Shown here: piece after piece, positions 56,079 to 64,000 of the stretch
Position numbering within the stretch: position 1 is the first letter of the stretch
Layout: each line of letters opens with the position of its first letter
Assembly (NCBI GenBank): GCA_037043015.1
Contig: CM073324.1
Span: forward strand, 10,809,013-10,873,012
Reading direction: 5' to 3'
Length of the DNA stretch: 64,000 nt
DNA from: Bryum argenteum
Taxonomy: Eukaryota > Streptophyta > Bryopsida > Bryales > Bryaceae
The notes under the pieces: generated by a model
What the model was told of the DNA's origin: nothing
What the model saw: the letters and a program-made list of their open reading frames with translations, nothing else
Database searches by the model: none
Translations under genes and position numbers: made by a program

Positions 56079-58935
56079 GTTTACTGTGCAAATATATGTA
56101 ATAAACAAACGATAATCAGTATATATATATAAAAAATAAAGTTCTTAAGTACTAAATTATCATGTGATAATTTACATTTATCAATGTAATATATTTATAA
56201 ATATTTATTATTTTAAAAGTGGATAAAATGAAAAAAAATAAAATTTTGTACTTTTACATTGGTTTTTGTAAAAGTAATTTTATTTGTTTATTTTCTAAAA
56301 GTTTGAGAGATAGAATTTAACAATGTTGTAAGAAATAATGATTTCACAAACACATATAACTTTTGAGTTGATTGAATTTTTCTGTAGGTTTTGGAAAATC
56401 AAATATCAAAACTAAAAAAAATCTAAAAAAGATCTATACCCACAAAAATCCACAAATTACAAAAAACCTCAAGGCTACAAACCATCACAAGTAAATTCAA
56501 AGAATGATTTTGCAATGAAAGTCATGAGTTACATAAAGCTTTAATTTAATAGAAAAATAAAACTTGAAAGAAACTTCAAAGCTCAAAATACAACAATTAA
56601 TACCAAAACCACAAAAACCCACAATCAAACAAAAAACCTAGAACTTGAAAATATTCTTGAAATGAAATTCTAAAATTGCTAAAAAAGAAAAACTACAAAA
56701 ATAGCAAAAAGTCCAAAAACTACAAACGACACAAAATCCCATAACCACATAAAAGCATTGCAATAAAATCCTAAAACTCCAAAATAAACTACAAAAATCT
56801 ATAAAACCACAACAATATGGAAGAAGAAAAAAAAAATTTAAAAAAAAATTTAAAAAAAAATCAAACTATGGAAATTCTTAAAGCTACAAAATAAATTTGC
56901 AATGAAACCCTAGTATCTCATGAAAAATTTATATAAACACAAAAAACAATGAAACAACCAAAAAAATAAAATAAAATACAAAACCCTAAAACTACAAAAA
57001 CATTAATTTGCAATGAAACCCTAACATTGTAAAAGAAAACTTACATGAACTTGAAAAAACATGTAAAATTTAGATTCTTAACAATGAAACCCTAATTTGT
57101 TTGGTATAAAAGGTTGAAATGGTGGTTAGTTCTTGTTGTTTCAAAAAAAAACTCACCTTCAAGGTATTTGCAAATTTTCAAGTGATGAAAATAAAATGTG
57201 GGGAGGGGTACTTATACCCTCCCCATGCCTGCTAGCTTGCCCCGGCGGGCGGCGGCTAGGCAGCCAGCCTGCCCGGCAGTCAGCCAGTTGCCGGCCAGCT
57301 GCTGCGGCAAGGCAGCCAGCCTGCTGCCGGCCAGCACCCCTCCGCGCGTGCGGAGGTCTACGCTGCCGCAGGGCGGCCAAGGGGGCTGTCCGGCGGCAGG
57401 TTTTTTTTATTTTTATTTTTTTTTTTTTATATTTTTAATTTTTTTCTTAAAATTTTTATTTTTTTTTTAATTTAAAAAAATCTGAATTTCAGAAGAAAAT
57501 TAAAGAATTGATTTGAAACCATTGTTGCTTATTACTTTTTGATTTTTTTTATTATTATTATTTTTTTTTTTTTTTCTGTTTAGTATTTGATCTTGTTTTC
57601 TTATTTTTATTTGATTTTTTATTTTGATTTTTTTCTATTTTTTGTTCTTTTCTTTTCCTTTTCTATTTTCTTTTACTTTCTATGGTTTGCTCTAATATTT
57701 GCATTGGGAAGTTGCATCTTCATGTTATTTAGTATGGATAAATAACATGCATGTAGTATTCATAAAATATTTCAAGCAACCGTTTATTTCAAATTTTAGT
57801 TTACTTTTGTGTTGTGAGATTCCCAAGTCTGTATGGCTCTAATTTACTCAAATTTGATGATATTGACTTGAAATTTTTTGGGAGCGCCGGCGGCACAATA
57901 TTAATAGCACCTTCGACGATTTTCGATTTTTTAGAAATAAAATAGAATTTCCATAAATATGACATTTTATAGTGAATTAAAATCATGTAGACAACCTCGT
58001 ATTATAATCTACTCTCATTTGTATTATCAAACCAAAATATACATTTTTACATTATCAAAAATTAAAAGGGGATTCTCTACGTTTTTTGTCAAACGCTACG
58101 CAAGTAAAGGAATGTCCTAGGTCTTGCTTTAGTAATGTTCTTACAAAAAGAAGTAAAGTTATTATATTGATGAAAAACTTTGTTTACTATTTTAAGTATT
58201 TAAAATTGGAAAAATTGCTAGAGCAAGTACCAAGATGTTGTTTTGCTTGGACAGCATTTCCAAAAAACCTTGCAAATCCCTAGTAGTATTCTAGTAGTTT
58301 TCTTTATAAATTTCCATACGTGATTACAAGCTTTGAGGTACAAGGGGCATGCACATATTATACTAATAATAATTTATGCTTAGAATCAAAGATCTTGACA
58401 AATATGTAATTTTATCTCTTACGATATAATGATATTTCCATATGCGAGACATATAGAGTGTATGTCATACACTATACAAAATTTACTAGTTTTATTTTTA
58501 AAGATTGTGGCATGTGTAACACCCTTATCGGGTATTTGGAATTTAATTGGCTTGAGTTGTAAAAATACCTCACGTTTTAAGTCTCTCAAAATAGAGCTAC
58601 CTTCATATATTGCATGCTATACGTTCATATGGTCTTCTTCAACTTTGTAACTTGTAGCAAAAAACCTACACGTGATTTGGAGTCCAACCTAATCCAAATC
58701 TCCCAATATTGAATGCTATCAATAAGTTTCGGGTCTCTTAATGAATTTGAGCTTGTCATCCAAAGTGTCCAACTAGGATCTCATAGGTATTACATCAATT
58801 TGTGGTTCAAAATCAAGTGAACTTGATGATTTGGACATTATTAGTAGAGTTTGAAAAACAATGCTTACCTTGAGATTTCTAAGCTTCACATTATGAATGA
58901 CATAGTGTTTGTGGGTTTCTTGTTGGTAGATAAAA
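56079..58935. other. Intergenic part of the large element, AT-rich with a GC island
   Basis: Long A- and T-rich tracts (56200-57100 and 57400-57680) surround a compact GC-rich island at 57220-57400. The island consists of repeats around GGCAGCCAGCCTGC and GCCGGCCAGC. It probably contains both divergent promoters. No open frame beyond the island is convincing. Confidence 0.6.
57220..57400. repeat. GC-rich island with short repeats
   Basis: AGGCAGCCAGCCTGC occurs at 57260 and about 57310, with related GGCCAGC/GCCGGC motifs. GC content is far above the surrounding DNA. Confidence 0.7.
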
Positions 58936-59463
58936 ATGGAGAATTTGGGTTTTGGAAGTCCGGTTGTTGGGTATCAAAATGTAGCACCTCCCACAACAAG
59001 AACAAATACGGTGGGTAGAAGACTTGTACGTAGTCTTGCAACAGACTTTGACAGACAAACTCTTGGAGAGCAACGGAACTTAAGTACGCCAAATGGAGTT
59101 GTAGAGCTTCTTATAGAGGACGACGTATTGGTAGGGCAAGGATTCGTAGATCAAACCTACAAACCAGGGATGGAATTACATTATTTGAAATTAACTCCGG
59201 ACGAGGTTGCAGTGTGTGTAACGGAAGTCTTTCAAGGTTCACTTTGGGTTGGTGAAGTTGTTGGAGAACGCCTTGAACAATGTGTAGGTTTGGTCATTCG
59301 TTGGAAGGCGTCAAACTTGCGAAAAAAATGTGGATTGCCACAGAGAAACATTGGTTTAGAGGAAAGGCAATCATTTACGTTTCAAAATGTGGGAACATCT
59401 GCGTTTGATTTCGACGATGAAGTTAATCATGGAATGCCGATTCGGATGTCGAAAGCAACCTAG
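58936..59463 (+). pseudogene. DUF7869-type gene, N-terminal segment
   Basis: A 175-codon open stretch starting at ATG 58936. Residues about 50-130 are beta-rich and BAH/SH3-like in feel (Asp-Asp-Val-Leu-Val-Gly-Gln-Gly-Phe, Leu-Trp-Val-Gly-Glu-Val-Val-Gly). The frame ends at TAG. Downstream, in changing frames, comes a Cys-Asn-Ala-Cys...Leu-Gly-Tyr-Ser-x-Arg-Arg segment at about 59860-59920, the typical lead-in to DUF7869 proteins. Confidence 0.6.
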
Positions 59464-60392
59464 TGGGCGCAGTGTCGAAACGATCATTACCAAGTGACAC
59501 CGGAGTCACAATCTAGTGTTGGAGGTGTATTTGAAGTGGAAGGATCAGGTGGAAGGTAGACCTCGGAGAAAATATTCGATGCAAAACCGGAGGAGTCGAC
59601 CAACAAGAGTACGGGAGAAGGGGGAATCGGCGCAAACAAAAAGTGACAATTGAAAGCGTCACGGGCGTGAAAAAGGTTACGGAGGTTGTACATTAAATTG
59701 TTTGAAGCATGTGAACGAGAGAGTAATTTTGGACAATCGGTACATGGCATGGGCACAAAAGTATGAGAGCGAGCTACATGGATCATGCAAATGCTGAAAT
59801 TCATTTTACACACGAACAAATACCAAACGGAAGGAAAAGTTTGACACCAAGCTTGATGGTCATCGTGTATGCAACGCATGCTATGCTCGAGCATTAGGAT
59901 ACTCCCAAAGACGTTTCAAACAACTCAAGCAAGCACGATCACCGTATGGAAAGGTAGGTCATGTACATGGGAATAGTGGTAGCGAGAAGGAGCAAGGAAG
60001 ATATCTCGCAGACGACGAAAAGTTTTGCGGTGTTTGTCAATGAAGTGGGGTGTACCCAACCGCATCGACAAGTGAAGAGAAGATCGACGATGCAATATTG
60101 CCGTTGATACTATTGCCAATGAATACGACAAAAACTCGATGTCTTTCATTATGTGAATGAGGAGGTGAAGAAGCTAGTTGATGGACATCGAATATCAATA
60201 AGTTCGTTTCAAAAATGTGGAGGACAGACTTTCCCCACGTGCAAATTCCACCATTCTCAAGGTTTTCAAAGTGCTTTCATTCTTTGGGAGTACAAATGTG
60301 GCATGGAATCCACAACGAATGAGGCGGCCAAGGCGAAATCAAAAATTGTTTATGGTACACATTAACCGTCAAATGGAAGAGCGTCGAGATTA
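59464..60392 (+). pseudogene. DUF7869-type gene, frame-shifted middle
   Basis: Coding sense is visible only in pieces: a Cys-X2-Cys with Leu-Gly motif near 59870, a His-Gly-Asn segment near 59960, an Arg-Thr-Asp-Phe-Pro-His segment near 60220 and Val-His-Ile-Asn-Arg-Gln-Met-Glu near 60350. Their order matches DUF7869-type proteins. At least four frame changes have accumulated. Confidence 0.55.
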
Positions 60393-61079
60393 TTGGATTT
60401 TCAAAAGGTCGACTATCATAACTCCGATCTTTTCATGAGCATAATCGTAGATGGGATGGACCAAAATACAACAATGGTGCCAAAGATGAAGCAAACAAAG
60501 AAAAACATTGAATGGCGGTTCGTGAAGACACACCTATGCGGAGTGCTTGTGCACGGGATTGGCCTCTATGCAGATGTATGGCTCGATGCACACCACAAGC
60601 ACGATAGCAATCAAGTTGTTACCTCGTTGATGCATGTTATTACGGATGTGAAGAGAAGGAAAGGAATGTTGCCACCAACTTTACGAATTCAAGCGGATAA
60701 TACGACGCGGGAGAACAAGAACATATACATGTTCGCCTTGTGTGCTGCACTAGTGGGTATGGGGTTTTTTCAAGAGGTGGGGCTATGTTTTCTATTGGTT
60801 GGGCACACACACGAAGATATAGACCAACGTTTTAGTACCATTTCAAATACGTTAAAGAGGAGCGACATTGATTCTATGAAGGAGTTACTATCACTAGTCG
60901 AGAGAGGAACCTCGTATACCGAAGCGTATGTGAGTGCGAGGCATTTAGAGAATGTGAGGGATTGGAAGTCTTTCATCACTCCTCATTTGCTCAGAGGTGG
61001 CGATACTTTGACTGGCATAACGTTCCCACATCACATGCGATTTTACATGGTGGGTGGAATGCCTCGAGTGCTGATCTAA
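60393..61079 (+). pseudogene. DUF7869 domain (RNase H-like, transposase-like core)
   Basis: A 228-codon open stretch with all marks of DUF7869 as I know it: Ile-Ile-Val-Asp-Gly-Met-Asp-Gln (D20), Thr-His-Leu-x-Gly-Val-Leu-Val-His-Gly, His-Asp-Ser-Asn (70-73), Ala-Asp-Asn...Arg-Glu-Asn-Lys-Asn (D102) and Val-Gly-His-Thr-His-Glu-Asp-Ile-Asp-Gln (E141, D142, D144). The spaced acidic residues suggest a DDE/D nuclease. The domain is common in lineage-specific, transposon-like genes of several eukaryotes, and its biochemistry is not established to my knowledge. The usual Asn-Cys is Asn-Thr here. Confidence 0.8.
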
Positions 61080-61287
61080 GACTTTCGAAGAAGATGCTTG
61101 GGTTCCAGCGGATGGGCATCCATGTTTGAGATCAATGCCTACTAGAGCCGAGAAGCCAATGCTAGCCGAGGTATTTGGGGTGATGCAAGGAACCGAGGGC
61201 ATTAGAAGATTTTGTGGCCTACAAGGAGAAGTGTGTAGAACGATTCCAAAACGTGGAGAAGAACTTGGAAGCCATTGATCAAGCAAA

Positions 61288-62094
61288 GTGGTTGGCGATT
61301 ATTTGGAACACTTTCCGAACAAGATAGGAGCACGGCAACAAATGCCCCTTTTTGGCCGAAGACAATCAAAGCCCAAACAGAAAGCAACCGTAAATGCACC
61401 GCCACTTCTATCGAAAATCAAGATGGAACGTTGGACACGAGCGCGCGGTGGATCTTATAATGAGAACAATGCCCGATCCGAACGAAGGCAATATTTTGGT
61501 CCTCGTAGGGAGAGACCATCAGAAGAGGCTGCGACAAGAGCACCAACAAGACGTAGAACTTCAATACTAGAGTCGCATGTACTAATTACACCAGAGAACG
61601 GAGAAGCTCCGTTTACCCATTTTTGTCCAGATGATGATGTGAAGGTTGGACACTTTGTAGCGCTGACGGTGGATCCCATGGAGGTTCAAGCAGGTGTACC
61701 GTTTTATATTGGAAAAGTTTTGGAATTTGGTCATAGAAGGTACGCAACAAAAATGAAAGTAGTGTGGTACTGGCCGCAATGGAGGGGATCGCAAGAAATA
61801 TCATCGGTTCTTGATAGACAACGGTATTCGAATTGCATGGAGTCAAAGTGGGAGCCATCGGGTGAAAGACATGGATGGGTGGAGAAAGAAGCATCGATTT
61901 ATTCATGGGAGGATGAAACACAACATGCAAGAACCAAAGAACCGCAACAACTTTGTATTCCAATACACGGTGTTTCAACGGAGCGAAACATCAAAATTCC
62001 AACTTTTGCAAAACCACACCTTCTAGCATACATTGCAATGCAAGTTGAATACATAGATAACGAACGCCTTCAAAATGATATAGAACGTTATTAG
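61288..62094 (+). pseudogene. DUF7869-type gene, C-terminal segment
   Basis: A 268-codon open stretch ending at TAG 62092-62094. An Arg-rich region (residues 25-95) is followed by a beta-rich module: Val-Gly-His-Phe-Val-Ala-Leu...Val-Pro-Phe-Tyr-Ile-Gly-Lys-Val-Leu and Lys-Val-Val-Trp-Tyr-Trp-Pro. This is like the BAH-type tail often seen after DUF7869. It links to the core through frame-shifted sequence at 61080-61287. Confidence 0.6.
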
Positions 62095-62509
62095 TATAGA
62101 GATTAGGGAGAAATAAATATTTAGAGAAGAGAATGTGTACTTTTAGCAATGTAAGTTTACTTTAGTGGTAATCATAAATTATGGTTGCTAACTAAAGGAG
62201 TTTTAGAAGTATTAGATTTCTTATACATTACATGTCTTTTTTGTTACAAAGATGCGATAAAGTTTTGGATAACTTGGCCATTTATACCACTTGAAGGAGT
62301 CTAAAATTTGGGAAATGAATGCTACACATGAAAATTTTCAAGATACATTGCATCCAATCATGAGGTTCAATAATTACCAGAAATGAATGTTTCTTTAGAA
62401 TTTTGATATTAAAATAGGATACGACATTCAAGGATGAAATGGTACACCTAATTTCACTAAATTCGATTTTCTGAACCATCCATTTGCAAGTGCATGATTC
62501 TACCCCCAA

Positions 62510-62532
62510 GTGCAAAAATTCCTAATTCTGTG
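62510..62532 (-). repeat. Candidate right terminal inverted repeat
   Basis: Partner of 51479-51501. AAGTGCAAAAATT and CATTTGCAAGTGCATG lie at and just inside the end. Confidence 0.45.
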
Positions 62533-62905
62533 TTTATTTGTCAATTTGTGAGTAATTAGTCTTGGCTTTTGCAAGTGTCACCACCCCTCTCCGCAACCCC
62601 CATTTGGACTTGCATTTTGGTTATTTCTTTACTTTTTATGCATTTAACCCTCATCCAATTTGATTTAATTCATTTCTAAAAGTTTAGTTGTTCATCTAAA
62701 ATTTCATCTCATGTTTTATTTTCTTACTGACACTAAATTTCCATATTACAAAAGATCACAATGTTAAAAAATTAATTGTCATGAAAAGTGTTAGAATTCA
62801 CAATAAGTGTTTTTTCTGAAGCAATTTTTTTGGTATTTAGAATGATGTTCGCAATTACACTGCCTCACACTAAATTCACTAGTTAGTGTACACATTGGCA
62901 AGACT
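62533..62905. other. AT-rich spacer
   Basis: Nothing recognised. Confidence 0.5.
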
Positions 62906-62909
62906 TTAA

Positions 62910-63134
62910 CCCCTAAAGGTCTGGGCGTGCCGTGGCGACCAGTAGAATACGGTGTATTTTGGTTGTATTTGGAGTGAATGCACACCTCTAATGGGTTTGA
63001 GTTCAAAGAAGAAGTTGACATTTGAATGAATGCGGTTCTAGTGAGCTATTACGATTCTAGTTTAGAGTTTCTTGTTGGTAGCAAATCCTAATTATACGAC
63101 AGCATACATACTATCCCCAAGGGACTTTTAAGGG
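62910..63134. mobile_element. piggyBac-type MITE, 225 bp
   Basis: TTAA at 62906-62909 and 63135-63138. Ends are CCCCTAAAGGTCTGGG and CCCTTAAAAGTCCC (inverted, imperfect). Confidence 0.78.
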
Positions 63135-63376
63135 TTAAGCAAGTCTAAATAAAAAAATTGCTACTTTTAGCTCAATGATACTTTCCACAATATTGTATCA
63201 AAGTAACTTTGGGTTATTTTTGTTTCAAACTCTAACAAACGTGTATTGTGTATCAAATGCTAGTCCTTGTATAGACCAATGACTAAAATGGCAAGTATCC
63301 TTGTAAGATTATATATAAAATATAGGTAAGGAATGCATTTAAGTTAACATTCATATGTACAATAGAAAGCCACCAA

Positions 63377-63513
63377 TGGCCCTTTGGCTTGGTAGTTGAA
63401 GCTCATGGCCTTTAATGAGGCCATTGTGGGTTTGGAACTTGTTGCCATGGTGCTCGTTGCTACAGTCCAACTAAATAAGGTAAAGATCTATGGACCTTGT
63501 TGTCAAGATACCC
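63377..63513 (+). mobile_element. SINE 5' part
   Basis: The tRNA-like head (TTTGGCTTGGTAGTTGAAGC; a degraded B box GGGTTTGGAACTTG) and the following GACCTTGTTGTCAAGATACC. It stops where a piggyBac-type MITE begins. Confidence 0.7.
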
Positions 63514-63516
63514 TAA

Positions 63517-63770
63517 CCCACTAAAGATCCTTGATGCAAAATTGCCTAAATTCTCCAAGATGACCTACTTCTCCTTTGGGACCAAAACAACTCAATTTGA
63601 ACATTACTTAGAATCTAACTGTAGGATTTTGAAGTTAATTTCACCTTGTACCCACACTATAAATTTGAACCGTTGATTCTTCTTCATTCATGAAATTATA
63701 ATAATGAGATTGAATATTTTTCCTGCACAAACCCTCAAAACCCGATCCGGGTTTCAAGAATCTTCTGGGA
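63517..63770. mobile_element. piggyBac-type MITE, about 254 bp
   Basis: Ends CCCACTAAAGATCCTTGA and CCCAGAAGATTCTTGA (inverted). TTAA follows at 63771-63774 and the left side is CTAA. Its inside is similar to 23585-23845, including both subterminal motifs. Confidence 0.65.
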
Positions 63771-63774
63771 TTAA

Positions 63775-63845
63775 TCCATAAAGGCCTGAGAAACCCAAAA
63801 TGGGTTGATTTTTAATGTATTTTGACAACCTCGGACCTTTCAGGG
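63775..63845. mobile_element. 71-bp micro-MITE, piggyBac type
   Basis: TTAA at 63771-63774 (shared with the preceding element) and 63846-63849. Ends are TCCATAAAGGCCTGAG and CCCTGAAAGGTCCGAG (inverted). Confidence 0.6.
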
Positions 63846-64000
63846 TTAAAATTCTATTAGTAGGAAATCATGTATGTAGGTTTTCATGCCACCATTGAGA
63901 TTACTGACATCCAAGTATATGAAATATAAAACAATAACTGTGTTCATGCAAATCTGCAAGTATTTTGGCTTGAGACTTGTCAAACTTTAATTGTTTGTTA

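Larger units (their letters stand above)
51479..62532. mobile_element. Candidate 11-kb DNA transposon with two divergent gene blocks
   Basis: A candidate inverted repeat of 23 bp (18 matches; CACCGAATTCG..TTTTGCAC at 51479-51501 against CACAGAATTAG..TTTTGCAC read inward from 62532-62510) encloses both blocks at similar distances (about 0.4 kb) from their outer stop codons. TGCA-containing motifs such as AAGTGCAA recur just inside each end. Block 1 (56078-51860, minus) is an unrecognised long protein. Block 2 (58936-62094, plus) is a DUF7869-type gene. Between them lie 2.8 kb of AT-rich DNA and a GC-rich island. I see no clear target duplication, and an 18/23 match in AT-rich DNA is only suggestive, so the borders are tentative. 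Confidence 0.5.

Noticed and set aside
62140..62500. A search for further genes downstream of the DUF7869 block
   Set aside because: Only short open stretches with no motif; treated as the terminal region of the element.
1..64000. CRISPR arrays, bacterial operons, ribosomal RNA
   Set aside because: Introns, SINEs and plant gene families show nuclear eukaryotic DNA; no regularly spaced repeat arrays or rRNA segments were seen.

Overview
The window reads as nuclear DNA of a land plant, most likely a non-seed plant (bryophyte, lycophyte or fern). The host genes are plant-type and GC-rich: a SOUL/HBP protein with seven exons and short introns, a GID1/CXE-type carboxylesterase, and an intronless plant RR-TZF CCCH protein. 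The AT-rich DNA between them is packed with transposable elements, including piggyBac and DUF7869-type elements that I do not associate with flowering plants. The species call is inference.

Layout. 1-6740: an old decayed coding sequence split by a 5.6-kb Ty3/gypsy chromovirus (788-6342, TSD TAGCT). Its LTRs carry a dense cluster of perfect heat-shock elements just upstream of a TATA box. 7.0-8.3 kb: Ty1/copia gag debris. 9424-11076 (+): SOUL gene. 11.1-15.6 kb: MITE, SINE debris and a possible first exon of a Pcc1/LAGE3-like gene. 15589-16811 (-): carboxylesterase. 17-37 kb: SINEs, MITEs, a full-length piggyBac element (27106-32801, TTAA on both sides, transposase broken by three one-base frame changes) and a LINE remnant. 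37593-39512 (+): CCCH zinc-finger gene. 39.5-51.4 kb: repeats, a GC-rich minisatellite and MITEs. 51.5-62.5 kb: a large element with two divergent gene blocks, a DUF7869-type (RNase H-like, transposase-like) gene on the + strand and an unrecognised protein of roughly 1,400 codons on the - strand, enclosed by a candidate 23-bp inverted repeat. 62.9-63.85 kb: three more piggyBac-type miniatures and a SINE head.

How it fits together. The piggyBac element is the plausible source of at least seven non-autonomous relatives in the window. They share CCCCTAAA-type ends, TTAA target sites and, in several, a subterminal motif resembling CAACCGTWGGATCTTGAA. A tRNA-derived SINE family is present in about seven full or partial copies. 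The best candidates for something undescribed are the 11-kb two-gene element and the heat-element-bearing chromovirus. All assignments come from reading the sequence; no database search was run.
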